Source of the DNA: a virus
IMG/VR virus record: IMGVR_UViG_3300042476_000112
Span: 1 to 44,673 of that record
Strand: one strand, 5' to 3'
DNA length: 44,673 bases
The notes beneath the pieces were generated by a model. That model ran no database searches, had not been told where the DNA came from, and worked only from the letters and a program-made list of their open reading frames with translations. A program made the position numbers and the translations under genes. Shown here in pieces: positions 1 through 7,769 of this stretch. The first letter of the stretch is position 1, and each line of letters begins with the position of its first letter.

Positions 1-31
1 CTCATAGCCAATTGTTGTTACTTATTGACTG

Positions 32-193
32 ATGACTTATTACATTAACCGTCAACAAGGTCGCTACGATGAGACCTGTGATGAGTACACTACTCGTAGC
101 GAAGCATATGCTATGCTACGTGAGTATCAAGTAGCTGAGCATGGACGTGCTTACTACTACCTGTCCACTACATGCAAGGAGAATTGGAAATGA
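32..193 (+). CDS. Early small protein of unknown function (53 aa)
   Basis: Short ORF beginning at the first ATG after an in-frame stop (TGA at 26-28). The protein starts MTYYINRQQGRYDET and is rich in Tyr, Arg and Glu. From memory, similar small proteins with this opening recur in cyanophage genomes, but no function is known to me. Its stop overlaps the next start (ATGA at 190-193), the translational coupling seen through this early cluster. No clear Shine-Dalgarno sequence precedes it. Confidence 0.7.
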   Translation: MTYYINRQQGRYDETCDEYTTRSEAYAMLREYQVAEHGRAYYYLSTTCKENWK

Positions 194-384
194 CCAACGC
201 TTACACACACGACACCTACGTAAAGGTGCCTACGTATCCTGATGAGTTCAGGCCATTGCTTAAGTTAATGCAACGTGCGTTATGTGAGACACAGGTACGT
301 GATGCACTCTCAGCTGTTGAGTTGCACAAAGTTGAGCATTGGCTCAATGACTTTCAATCCCTTGCTTTGGAGTTTGCCGAGTGA
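190..384 (+). CDS. Early small hypothetical protein (64 aa)
   Basis: Begins at an ATGA overlap with the preceding stop and is preceded by AAGGAGAA at 177-184, a good ribosome binding site about 5 bases upstream. That favours this start over the upstream in-frame ATG at 172. The protein looks mainly helical, with no recognisable motif. It ends in a GTGA overlap with the next gene, so the genes are probably co-translated. Function unknown. Confidence 0.7.
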   Translation: MTNAYTHDTYVKVPTYPDEFRPLLKLMQRALCETQVRDALSAVELHKVEHWLNDFQSLALEFAE

Positions 385-497
385 CTGAATCCAACATTAT
401 CCTTGCTATCATTGGTAGCATTGGCTTACTTGCTACGCTTGCTGTTTACAGTCGAGCTGACACTGCTGTTACATGTTATGAGAAGCGTATCAAATGA
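381..497 (+). CDS. Small single-span membrane protein (38 aa)
   Basis: GTG-start ORF overlapping the preceding stop (GTGA) and ending in an ATGA overlap with the following gene. Residues 4-23 are a continuous hydrophobic stretch (NIILAIIGSIGLLATLAVY), so the product is probably a one-helix inner-membrane peptide with a short charged C-terminal tail (ending YEKRIK). Such early membrane peptides in T7-like phages often act on host functions, but nothing here identifies a target. The two-sided overlaps are the main support that it is a gene. Confidence 0.55.
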   Translation: MTESNIILAIIGSIGLLATLAVYSRADTAVTCYEKRIK

Positions 498-664
498 AAG
501 TCAAACTGTACAGATTGCTTGAGGAGTGTATCGAACGAGGAATCATTGGCGGTCTTCTTAATGAAGACTTAGAAGCTAATGAGGATTACCTTGTTGAGCG
601 ATTCACTCAACGAGTAATGAATGAGATTGACACTTACTTCACCTTCGACGACACTAACAACTGA
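494..664 (+). CDS. Early small acidic hypothetical protein (56 aa)
   Basis: ATG in an ATGA overlap with the upstream membrane peptide gene. The product (MKVKLYRLLEECIERGI...) is acidic and predicted helical. No motif is recognised. It sits two bases before the next ATG (667), continuing the compact early operon. Function unknown. Confidence 0.6.
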   Translation: MKVKLYRLLEECIERGIIGGLLNEDLEANEDYLVERFTQRVMNEIDTYFTFDDTNN

Positions 665-666
665 TC

Positions 667-951
667 ATGAAACTTTCCACTAACTACACCATCCACGCTG
701 ACATTGCTCATGTTAGCTATTGCTCTGGTGATGACTCGTTCAACTTCTACACTACTGATGATGAACAGATTGAGATCTACGGTGCAAGCGTAGATGACAT
801 GATTCGCCTTGCTCGTAACTTCTTTGTGGTCGACCTAAAGGATACAAGTAAGGCACGTCTATGTGAACATCAGCTTCGCAACCTGAATGAGATCAAGGAC
901 GCACTTGATGTTTACCTGAACACTAACTCTACCACTACTGAGGCTAACTGA
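667..951 (+). CDS. Early hypothetical protein (94 aa)
   Basis: Starts at ATCATGA two bases after the previous stop. The N-terminal half has alternating hydrophobic residues compatible with beta structure; the C-terminal part is helical and charged. No conserved family is recognised. Its stop shares one base with the next ATG (TGATG at 949-953). Confidence 0.65.
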   Translation: MKLSTNYTIHADIAHVSYCSGDDSFNFYTTDDEQIEIYGASVDDMIRLARNFFVVDLKDTSKARLCEHQLRNLNEIKDALDVYLNTNSTTTEAN

Positions 952-1106
952 TGTACGCTGTTATTCAGGATCACGCTGTTGTAGACTACTTCCAATATGA
1001 GGAAGATGCTTACAATGAAGCATTCAATTGTGCTGATCATGGGGACACTGATGGTCTCCATGTTGTGAAACTTATTTGGGACTACAACTCCAAAGACAGA
1101 GGTTAA
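951..1106 (+). CDS. Early small hypothetical protein (51 aa)
   Basis: Starts at the TGATG junction with the preceding gene. The protein opens MYAVIQDHAVVDYF and ends with a charged tail. It has the look of the small acidic early proteins typical of cyanophages, but no motif identifies it. Operon position and codon use resembling its neighbours are the main support. Confidence 0.6.
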   Translation: MYAVIQDHAVVDYFQYEEDAYNEAFNCADHGDTDGLHVVKLIWDYNSKDRG

Positions 1107-1108
1107 TC

Positions 1109-1318
1109 ATGTACACATTCAGGATTCCCAGTGACGTACTCATTGGACAATACCTACAGTATTTCACACTCATAATGGCTGCAAGTATCGCCTTTGTGTA
1201 TACTTGTGGCTACACATTCGGTCTCTTTGTTCATTCGCTAAATGACAAATGTACACAACTCATAAGGGTCTTCGTGAATACGAAATCACCCTTCGTTCAG
1301 GTGTTTGGTATTTACTAG
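1109..1318 (+). CDS. Possible small membrane protein (69 aa), doubtful
   Basis: ATG two bases after the previous stop, preceded by AGAGG at 1098-1102. Residues ~17-46 are hydrophobic and aromatic, consistent with one or two membrane segments. The last 70 bases overlap, in another frame, a better-looking gene (1249-1413), and codon use in this overlap is poor. It could be a real short gene ending earlier in an ancestral form, or spurious. Confidence 0.35.
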   Translation: MYTFRIPSDVLIGQYLQYFTLIMAASIAFVYTCGYTFGLFVHSLNDKCTQLIRVFVNTKSPFVQVFGIY

Positions 1319-1413
1319 CACCCGATTCTGAGCGTGCCGCATGGAATGCTTTAGAATTGTCCCGTGAACGTAATGATCAATTGTTAAATGTGAGGCAAAC
1401 AGATGAGTGGTAA
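1249..1413 (+). CDS. Early small hypothetical protein (54 aa)
   Basis: ORF starting MYTTHKGLREYEITLRSG and ending RQTDEW. The composition (aromatic beta-like N-terminus, then a helix with SERAAWNALELSRE) is that of a folded small protein, and a similar pattern is, from memory, common in cyanophage early regions. Its end overlaps the start of the next gene (1403) by 11 bases. It fits better than the overlapping frame at 1109-1318. Function unknown. Confidence 0.6.
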   Translation: MYTTHKGLREYEITLRSGVWYLLAPDSERAAWNALELSRERNDQLLNVRQTDEW

Positions 1414-1735
1414 GAAGAAACCTTACTTCGACAATAACTGGCAAGAATACAAGGACGCACCTGATGACTTGTTCGAACGTCACACCTTTGAAGAGGTAAT
1501 GCACTGGAAGGTAGGCGGTTGGGAGCTACCAAGTAGTGTATGCTGTGTAATCCGTGCTACTGATCTTGACACACATAAGGTCACCGAGTACGTGTATCGC
1601 AAACATTCTGCTGCACAGAACAAGGTTAACGAGCTGATCAACAAACGCAACTGCGAGTTTGTAGTTGCTGATCACGAGTCTATTCATTTCCTTTCACCTG
1701 CTGACATTTCTGACTATGACAATTCTGACGACTGA
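1403..1735 (+). CDS. Conserved cyanopodovirus protein upstream of RNA polymerase (110 aa)
   Basis: Starts at ATG within the end of the previous gene. The protein (MSGKKKPYFDNNWQEYKDAP...) contains a GWELPSSVCCVIR stretch and an ADHESIHFLSP C-terminal segment. I recall proteins of this type just upstream of the RNA polymerase in several T7-like cyanophages, with no known function. It overlaps the next small gene by 20 bases. Probably an early, host-transcribed gene. Confidence 0.75.
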   Translation: MSGKKKPYFDNNWQEYKDAPDDLFERHTFEEVMHWKVGGWELPSSVCCVIRATDLDTHKVTEYVYRKHSAAQNKVNELINKRNCEFVVADHESIHFLSPADISDYDNSDD

Positions 1736-1829
1736 AGAGTTCCAAGAGTTCAGCGAAGCTTATCCTGAGCTTGCTGATTGTGTATGTCTTGATGAAGTTG
1801 AGTACCTCCTCGATGAGGATGATAATTAA
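1716..1829 (+). CDS. Small acidic protein (37 aa) coupled to RNA polymerase
   Basis: ORF from ATG 1716 to TAA 1827-1829, whose last base is the first base of the RNA polymerase ATG (TAATG). The product starts MTILTTEEFQEFSEAYPE and ends LDEDDN; it is strongly acidic. The overlap at both ends and the high density of acidic codons matching neighbouring genes support it. Function unknown; an inhibitor-like acidic peptide is possible but only a guess. Confidence 0.55.
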   Translation: MTILTTEEFQEFSEAYPELADCVCLDEVEYLLDEDDN

Positions 1830-4168
1830 TGCCTACACCTGCTCAGATTGATGAACAGGTGCAGCTTGAGCGTGATCAAATACGTCAGGGTCTCAAGCGC
1901 TTAAGGGATAACACGGACGCACTGCAGCAACGTAGCTATGCGTCTGCTACGGTGTATGGTGTAGCTTCTATTGATCTTCTCCTTCCAGTACTTGTCAAAC
2001 GTATTGAAGATACTAACCATCGAATACACGAGAGAAAGAATGGTGTAGCATTCAAAGAGATTGCACAATACATTAGTGGTCTAGAGCCTCTTGCTGCTGC
2101 CGCTATTGCACTGAAGCTTACCTTTGATAAGGTCTTCAGTTACAAGGATGGTAGTGATCAGGTGCAATCAGTATGTGATGCAATTGGTTCAGCTGTTGAG
2201 GCTGAATGTCAGATGCGTTACTATGAGCGATGTGCACCTGGTCTTCTCACTACCTTGAAGAAGAACTACTGGCATAAGTCATGTGGTACTGATCAGAAGC
2301 TAACGGTCATTCAAACATTGATGAACCGTAGTGATATCCAACAATGGCAATCATGGGGAAGGGCTAACCGAATCAAGTTAGGTGGGTGGTTGCTTGATTG
2401 TATCATTGAGACATCACAGTGGTTCACCAAGGACCTACGCAGAGAGGGTAAGAGAACAGTCAACTACATCATCCCAACACCTGAGTTCATCTCAATCAAA
2501 GACAAGGTGATGGCTGATGCCGAGCTATTTGCTCCGCTTGCCTGGCCAATGCTCATCGAACCTAACGATTGGACAAACGAGCGAGCTGGTGGTTACATAC
2601 TCAATGAGGTAATGCGTGGGCACGATCTGGTACGTAGGGGCAATCCGTCCCGTATACAGGGAGAAACACCGATCAACTTTCTGAACAAGATTCAGAAGGT
2701 TGCCTTTACCTTAAATCCTTTTATTGTAGGGGTTGCGGAAGAACTAGATAGATTGGAACGAGCAGTCGGTAAGTTCCTCCCTATTGTGAATCATGAGTTA
2801 CCACCAAAGCCTTTTGATATTGCAGAGAACAGAGATTCTCGTAAGGCATATCGAAGAGCAGCGGCGGAGACAATGAACTTGAACGCACAAGAGTTCAAGA
2901 AATCATGTCGTACTCGCATGACTATGGAGGCAGTGAATAGATTCAAGGACGTAGCTAGGTTCTACATTCCTTGGAGCTTTGACTATAGAGGGAGAGCTTA
3001 TCCTATCCCTGCCTTTCTTACTCCTCAAGATACTGACTTTGGAAAAAGTTTATTGATCTTTGCTGATGGGTCTTATGTAACACCTGAAGCAGAGGAGTGG
3101 TTAGCCTTTCAAGTAGCAACTACATTTGGTCTTGATAAAGCACCAATGACTGAGCGGCTTGAATGGGCAAGAAATAACCATGAATTGTTCACACTCATAG
3201 CAACAGATCCAATTGGTAACTTACATCTTTGGGAAGAAGTTGAAGAACCTTGGCAGTTCTTAGCTGCTGCTGAAGAGTATTACCATTGTGTCGTAGCTGC
3301 TGATAGACAGTTCACACGTCTTATGGTGGCAACTGATGCTACTTGTTCAGGATTACAAATCCTGGCAGGATTAGCTAGGGATAAGTCCACTGCACGTCTT
3401 GTGAATGTCCTACCTGGTGATAAGCCACAGGATGCGTATAAGGTAGTTGCTGAAACAGCTACTCCTTATTGTCCTGAGTCTATTCAACCTTATATGGACA
3501 GAAAAACGGTCAAGCGCGTAGTTATGACCGTGCCTTACAATGCTAAACCATTCTCAAATCGTGGGTACATCAGAGACGCACTGAAAGAGAAGGGTGTAGA
3601 GATTGAGAAGGATGATTTAACAAAGACAGTTAAGGCTGTACGCAATGCCATGGATGTGGTCGTACCGGGTCCTATGGCTGTCATGAAATGGATTGAGGAA
3701 GAAGTAGCTGAGGCTATCAAAGCTGGTAAAGAGTATCTTGAGTGGACAACACCGTCTGGCTTTCTTGTTCATCAAAAGCTCAATAAAAAACTCCTTGTGA
3801 GGATTGAGCTACAACTTCTTGGCACCTGTAAGATGAGTGTCGCAGTTGATGATTCTGATGAGGTTGATCTTAACCATCATAAGAACGCAACAGCTCCTAA
3901 CCTTATTCACAGCTTAGATGCTAGCTTGCTACATTTGAGTGTCTTAGACTTTGATGCACCTATTGCTCTTATTCACGATTCTGTCCTTTGTCGTGCAACG
4001 GACATGTCCACCTTGTCTTCCATTGTTCGACAAACATACATGCACCTGTTCGCAGAGCATGATTACCTGAAAGACTTTGCTTCTCACATTGGAGCAAAGA
4101 CTGAACCACCGATTGTTGGAGACCTTGAACCGGAATCCGTAATCGAATCCACCTACTTTTTCTGTTAA
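1829..4168 (+). CDS. T7-type single-subunit DNA-directed RNA polymerase
   Basis: Transcribes the middle and late phage genes. The length of 779 aa compares with 883 aa in T7 gp1, the difference being mostly a shorter N-terminal domain. Catalytic residues are visible: Asp503 in the ATDATCSGLQ motif (T7 D537), Lys562 and Tyr570 in VKRVVMTVPYNAKPF (T7 K631 and Y639), His694 in NLIHSLD (T7 H784) and Asp717 in ALIHDSV (T7 D812). The C-terminus ends YFFC in place of the T7 DFAFA foot. The start shares one base with the upstream stop. Codons for residues 270-278 contain a 24-base element repeated after the large terminase gene. Confidence 0.97.
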   Translation: MPTPAQIDEQVQLERDQIRQGLKRLRDNTDALQQRSYASATVYGVASIDLLLPVLVKRIEDTNHRIHERKNGVAFKEIAQYISGLEPLAAAAIALKLTFDKVFSYKDGSDQVQSVCDAIGSAVEAECQMRYYERCAPGLLTTLKKNYWHKSCGTDQKLTVIQTLMNRSDIQQWQSWGRANRIKLGGWLLDCIIETSQWFTKDLRREGKRTVNYIIPTPEFISIKDKVMADAELFAPLAWPMLIEPNDWTNERAGGYILNEVMRGHDLVRRGNPSRIQGETPINFLNKIQKVAFTLNPFIVGVAEELDRLERAVGKFLPIVNHELPPKPFDIAENRDSRKAYRRAAAETMNLNAQEFKKSCRTRMTMEAVNRFKDVARFYIPWSFDYRGRAYPIPAFLTPQDTDFGKSLLIFADGSYVTPEAEEWLAFQVATTFGLDKAPMTERLEWARNNHELFTLIATDPIGNLHLWEEVEEPWQFLAAAEEYYHCVVAADRQFTRLMVATDATCSGLQILAGLARDKSTARLVNVLPGDKPQDAYKVVAETATPYCPESIQPYMDRKTVKRVVMTVPYNAKPFSNRGYIRDALKEKGVEIEKDDLTKTVKAVRNAMDVVVPGPMAVMKWIEEEVAEAIKAGKEYLEWTTPSGFLVHQKLNKKLLVRIELQLLGTCKMSVAVDDSDEVDLNHHKNATAPNLIHSLDASLLHLSVLDFDAPIALIHDSVLCRATDMSTLSSIVRQTYMHLFAEHDYLKDFASHIGAKTEPPIVGDLEPESVIESTYFFC
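2638..2661 (+). repeat. 24-base palindromic element, copy 1 (inside RNA polymerase gene)
   Basis: The sequence GGGCAATCCG-T-CCCGTATACAGGG matches 41762-41785 with one difference (T2648 versus C41772). The core TCCC-GTATACA-GGGA (2648-2662) is an inverted repeat around the self-complementary GTATAC. In copy 2 the outer pair is C/G instead of T/A, so the change is compensated. Function unknown; a protein-binding or RNA-processing site is possible. Confidence 0.7.
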
Positions 4169-4734
4169 TGGCACAAACCATCCACGTTACCCAACAGCCT
4201 GTTGTCCTTGAAGGATACCAAGCTGTACTGAAACCCAGCAAGTTTGGGTATTCACTGTCTGCTATTGTTGATCAAGCACTTGTTGATAAGCTTGAAGAAG
4301 ATCGCGTTGAGTCTGTCAAGTGGGCAGAATCTAAGCTGAAGAACCCAAAGCGTTCCACCCTGAAGCCTGAGCCTTGGGAAGAGGTGTCTGATGGTAAGTT
4401 TAAAGTTAAGTTCAGTTGGAATGAAGAGACCAAGCCGCCCGTGGTGGATACTGAAGGGACAATCATCACCGACGAGAACACACCTCTGTATAGTGGAAGC
4501 ACAGTTAAGCTTGCCTTCCGTCAGAAGCCTTACATCCTCCGTGATGGTGTCACCTACGGTACAAGTCTTAAGCTTGTCGGAATCCAGGTGGTCACAGTTG
4601 GCTCTGCTGCAGGTATTGATACAGGCGACCTTGGTGAAACTGAAGTGGCAGCTCTCTTTGGTCAAACAAAGGGCTACAAAGCTTCTGAGCCTAACATCAG
4701 TGTTCCACCTGAAACTGAGGAAGACGACTTCTAA
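4168..4734 (+). CDS. Single-stranded DNA-binding protein (T7 gp2.5-like)
   Basis: The 188-aa protein lies between RNA polymerase and endonuclease I, the T7 gene 2.5 position. The body is beta-rich, compatible with an OB fold, followed by a flexible acidic C-terminal tail ending ETEEDDF. That Asp/Glu-rich tail with a terminal Phe is the hallmark used by gp2.5-type proteins to contact DNA polymerase and helicase. The start ATG overlaps the RNA polymerase stop (TAATG). Assigned by position and tail; no strongly diagnostic core motif. Confidence 0.85.
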   Translation: MAQTIHVTQQPVVLEGYQAVLKPSKFGYSLSAIVDQALVDKLEEDRVESVKWAESKLKNPKRSTLKPEPWEEVSDGKFKVKFSWNEETKPPVVDTEGTIITDENTPLYSGSTVKLAFRQKPYILRDGVTYGTSLKLVGIQVVTVGSAAGIDTGDLGETEVAALFGQTKGYKASEPNISVPPETEEDDF

Positions 4735-5090
4735 TGACTAGATACCGTTCAGGTCTTGAGGAGAAGGTCGCTGATCTTCTCTCCAACTTGAAGGTAGAGT
4801 TTGAGTACGAGTCAACAAAAGTTCCCTACATTCTTCAATGCAACTACACACCCGACTTCCTTTTACCGAATGGCGTCTACTTAGAGACCAAAGGGCAACT
4901 GACGGAGGAAGACCGAAGGAAGATGCTAGCAGTGAAGAAGATGAATCCCGACTTAGATATTCGGTTCGTCTTTCAAGCACCCTATAACAAGATCTACAAA
5001 GGGTCTAAGACTACTTATGCGAAGTGGTGCGAAAAGCACGGCTTCCAATACTGTTCATTCCACTCCATCCCCATTGAATGGCTAACCTGA
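4734..5090 (+). CDS. Endonuclease I (T7 gp3-like Holliday junction resolvase)
   Basis: The 118-aa protein compares with 149 aa in T7. It shows the endonuclease I active-site pattern: Glu9/Glu10 in SGLEEKVADLL, Asp41 in NYTPDFLLPNG, and Glu51-x-Lys53 in YLETKGQ (T7 E20, D55, E65, K67). The enzyme resolves branched replication intermediates and helps degrade host DNA for nucleotides. The ATG overlaps the SSB stop (TAATG), and the 3' end overlaps the next small gene by 13 bases. Confidence 0.92.
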   Translation: MTRYRSGLEEKVADLLSNLKVEFEYESTKVPYILQCNYTPDFLLPNGVYLETKGQLTEEDRRKMLAVKKMNPDLDIRFVFQAPYNKIYKGSKTTYAKWCEKHGFQYCSFHSIPIEWLT

Positions 5091-5287
5091 CTTACGGCAC
5101 TGCCGACTACTATGCTGAAGGGTTCTCTGATTATCTTGCTGACATTCAGTCTGATGACCCTAAAACAACTGAGAACCTGATCGAAGGGTTCTACCGAGCA
5201 CTTGATTCCTGGTTCGAATATCACGATGCACAAGCACGAACATATGCAGACCTCCGAAAGCGAGTTCGTGCGGCACTTACCGTGTGA
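5078..5287 (+). CDS. Small hypothetical protein between gp3 and primase (69 aa)
   Basis: ATG at 5078 inside the end of endonuclease I. The product is rich in Tyr, Asp and Ala, predicted helical (MANLTYGTADYYAEGFSDYL...), with no motif. The last 62 bases overlap the start of the primase-helicase. Length and context resemble unassigned small proteins at this place in cyanopodoviruses. It is not similar to T7 gp3.5 amidase, for which it is too short. Confidence 0.6.
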   Translation: MANLTYGTADYYAEGFSDYLADIQSDDPKTTENLIEGFYRALDSWFEYHDAQARTYADLRKRVRAALTV

Positions 5288-6824
5288 AAACTGTGGCTCA
5301 TCTGATGCAAATTCTTTGTACACAGATGGGCACACTTTTTGTTTCTCTTGCAACAGTTACGGACACACAGAAGAAGATGTTGTTCACACTCACAACAAAA
5401 TGTCATCAGTCACCTTACAGGGTGTAGCCACTAGACTTCAGAAACGCAACATCTCTGAGAAAGTATGCCAACAGTATAAGATCTACCGTGATGGTGACCT
5501 ACTTAGGTTCCATTACTATGATGAGTCTGGTACTCTGATTGGGTGCAAGACAAAGACAAAAGACAAGGATTTCCGTTATGAAGGACAACCCCCTACCTGC
5601 CTCTTTGGACAACATTTGTTTCCCTCCACTGGAAAACGAGTCGTTATCGCTGAAGGGGAACTCGATGCAGCTTCGTGTAGTGAGGCTATGCCGGGGTGGC
5701 AGATGGTATCTCTACCTAGCGGTGCCGCAGCGGCCAAGAAGTCGGTTCAACGGGCTATCCCCTGGCTCCAGGGTTACGAGGAGATTGTCCTGTTCTTCGA
5801 CAATGACGAGGCAGGCCGTAAAGCGGCGGAGGAAGCAGCAAGCGTCTTACCACCTGGCAAGACAAAGATCGCAAGACTTGAGGGCTACAAGGATGCGTCT
5901 GACGCACTTCAAAACAATGACTCTGAAGCGATTCGTCGAGCTATATGGGACGCGAAACCTTACCGTCCAGATGGTATCGTCGACGGAAAGTCTCTGCTCG
6001 ATCTAGTTACAACACCAACACCACCTTCTGATCATGACTATCCATTTCAAGGAATCCAAAGCAAACTACACGGGATCCGGTTTGGAGAACTTGTTACAAT
6101 CACTGCTGGATCTGGTATCGGGAAATCCAGCTTCTGTCGTGAACTCGCAACTCACTTGTTACGTAACGGCGAGCGGGTCGGTTACTTGGCTCTTGAGGAA
6201 TCCAACCGTCGTACAGCTCTCGGATTGATGTCCGCAGCAGTTGGTAAATCACTACACATTGGAGAACATGACCGATCTACTCTCACCCAAGCGTATCAAG
6301 CTACTCTTGCTAACTGGAATCTTTTTCTTTTCGACGGCTTCGGTTCTTTTGATCCTGATCTCATCTACAACCGAATTGAGTACCTGGCAACGGGTCTTGA
6401 TACAAGGGTAATCTTTCTAGATCACCTCAGCATTCTGTTGTCTGGGCTTGATGGTGATGAGCGCCGAATGATTGATACCACCATGACAAGGTTACGTTCT
6501 CTTGTAGAGCGTACTGGTGTTGCTTTGTTCCTTGTCTCACACCTACGTAGAACATCTAGTGATCAAAACCATGAAGAAGGTGCCCGCGTCACTCTGGGAC
6601 AGCTGCGCGGATCTGCAGCGATTGCACAGCTCTCTGACGGAGTTATTGCACTCGAAAGAAACCAGCAGAGCGCATCTGGAGGAGGTGATACAACTGTGCG
6701 AATCCTCAAGAATCGCTATTCAGGCGAGGTTGGCGTCGCGTGCCGACTGACTTACGATCTATCCACTTGTAAATTCTATGAAACCGAAGCAGGCGACGAA
6801 TTCGACCCAACAACAGACTTCTAA
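5226..6824 (+). CDS. DNA primase-helicase (T7 gp4-like)
   Basis: Bifunctional replication protein, 532 aa from ATG 5226 (an in-frame TTG at 5202 is less likely). N-terminal zinc finger with Cys20, Cys23, Cys39 and Cys42 (CENC...CFSC). TOPRIM primase domain with Glu143 in VVIAEGELDA and Asp192-x-Asp194 in LFFDNDEAG. RecA-type hexameric helicase domain with Walker A GSGIGKSS at 295-302 and Walker B around VIFLDHLS. The acidic C-terminus ending EFDPTTDF matches the T7 gp4 tail that binds DNA polymerase. It overlaps genes at both ends. Confidence 0.96.
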   Translation: MHKHEHMQTSESEFVRHLPCENCGSSDANSLYTDGHTFCFSCNSYGHTEEDVVHTHNKMSSVTLQGVATRLQKRNISEKVCQQYKIYRDGDLLRFHYYDESGTLIGCKTKTKDKDFRYEGQPPTCLFGQHLFPSTGKRVVIAEGELDAASCSEAMPGWQMVSLPSGAAAAKKSVQRAIPWLQGYEEIVLFFDNDEAGRKAAEEAASVLPPGKTKIARLEGYKDASDALQNNDSEAIRRAIWDAKPYRPDGIVDGKSLLDLVTTPTPPSDHDYPFQGIQSKLHGIRFGELVTITAGSGIGKSSFCRELATHLLRNGERVGYLALEESNRRTALGLMSAAVGKSLHIGEHDRSTLTQAYQATLANWNLFLFDGFGSFDPDLIYNRIEYLATGLDTRVIFLDHLSILLSGLDGDERRMIDTTMTRLRSLVERTGVALFLVSHLRRTSSDQNHEEGARVTLGQLRGSAAIAQLSDGVIALERNQQSASGGGDTTVRILKNRYSGEVGVACRLTYDLSTCKFYETEAGDEFDPTTDF

Positions 6825-7194
6825 TAGGTCAGTAGATGAGTATGGCTATCCTCTCTACCTTGATGCTGAGAATGACCCAGCACTAAGTAAATCGTTTGCC
6901 GACATCATTGACTACTATGCTGAGCTTGAAGCTCAAAGCCCTAAAGAAGCTGTATTTCATTCTGATCAACCTTGGGTTGATTGTCCTGACCCTTGGAATC
7001 TTCGTGGACGACTACCTATGACCCCTGTTTGGAAAGATCCAGCTAAAGCTAAAGAACGTTGGGATCGAGCCTTTAATTACCTGGCTCAGTTGAAGCGTCC
7101 TAACCCTCCTACCCCTGAAGCAGTAACCCGAGCACAATTTGTTGATAAGACCTATGTCTGGAAGGAATCTGGCAAGGAGACTAAACCTTCTTGA
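6778..7194 (+). CDS. Hypothetical protein between primase-helicase and DNA polymerase (138 aa)
   Basis: ORF starting inside the primase-helicase C-terminus (47-base overlap); there is no later in-frame ATG near the end of that gene, so this start is probable. The product is Pro- and Trp-rich (PWVDCPDPWNLRGRLPMTP; FVDKTYVWKESGK). No family is recognised. The Gln/Thr/Ser-rich first 17 residues may be an overprinted, unstructured leader. Confidence 0.65.
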   Translation: MKPKQATNSTQQQTSNRSVDEYGYPLYLDAENDPALSKSFADIIDYYAELEAQSPKEAVFHSDQPWVDCPDPWNLRGRLPMTPVWKDPAKAKERWDRAFNYLAQLKRPNPPTPEAVTRAQFVDKTYVWKESGKETKPS

Positions 7195-7267
7195 GTTACT
7201 GCTTGTAGTCACTAACCTATTTATTGTTGCTGGAGTAATACGTCACTGGAATGACGCTTATCTTTGA
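7154..7267 (+). CDS. Possible small membrane peptide (37 aa)
   Basis: Short ORF bridging the gap before DNA polymerase. The product has a positively charged start (MSGRNLARR) and one hydrophobic span of about 18 residues (LLELLLVVTNLFIVAGVI), ending RHWNDAYL. It overlaps the upstream gene by 41 bases and the polymerase exonuclease ORF by 17 bases. It fills an otherwise empty interval, but the start lacks a clear ribosome binding site. Confidence 0.35.
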   Translation: MSGRNLARRLNLLELLLVVTNLFIVAGVIRHWNDAYL

Positions 7268-7769
7268 CTTAGAAACAAACGGTCTACTACATGATGTTAC
7301 CTGCATCCACTGTTTGGGCATCTACGATACGGAGACTAATGAAACCCTTGTCTATAATGACGAAGGTAATACCGAGCCTATTGTTCGTGGCTTACAGCGT
7401 CTTGAAGATGCTGAAGTTATTGTTGGGCATAATATCATCAATTATGATCTTTGCGTTATTCGCAAATTATTTCCCTGGTTTGCCACCCGCAGTACTGTTC
7501 TTGATACTCTTGTTCTCAGTCGCATTTGTCACGCCGATATTCTGAAGATTGATCAGAAGCGTAAGTGGAAACATATGCCACTGCAGTTATATGGTCGTCA
7601 CTCCCTGGAGTCCTATGGTTATCGCCTAGGTGAATACAAAGGGGCTTTCGGTAAGACTGCTGACTGGAAAGAGTGGAGTCAGGAGATGCAAGACTATATG
7701 ATACAAGACGTTGTTGTTACGACTAAACTTTGGAAACACTTTCAACCATTCCTGGATGGATCACGTTAG
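7251..7769 (+). CDS. DNA polymerase, 3'-5' exonuclease part (split T7 gp5)
   Basis: 172-aa DnaQ-type proofreading domain of a family A polymerase. All four metal-binding acids are present: Asp6 and Glu8 in FDLETNGL, Asp66 in GHNIINYDL, Asp153 in MIQDVVVT. In T7 this domain is fused to the polymerase domain; here the ORF stops at TAG 7767-7769 and the polymerase continues in the -1 frame. Adding one T in CGTTAG would restore a fused reading frame (...SR-LEHDVA...). Either a genuine split, a frameshift-decoded gene, or a one-base sequencing deletion. Confidence 0.9.
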   Translation: MTLIFDLETNGLLHDVTCIHCLGIYDTETNETLVYNDEGNTEPIVRGLQRLEDAEVIVGHNIINYDLCVIRKLFPWFATRSTVLDTLVLSRICHADILKIDQKRKWKHMPLQLYGRHSLESYGYRLGEYKGAFGKTADWKEWSQEMQDYMIQDVVVTTKLWKHFQPFLDGSR

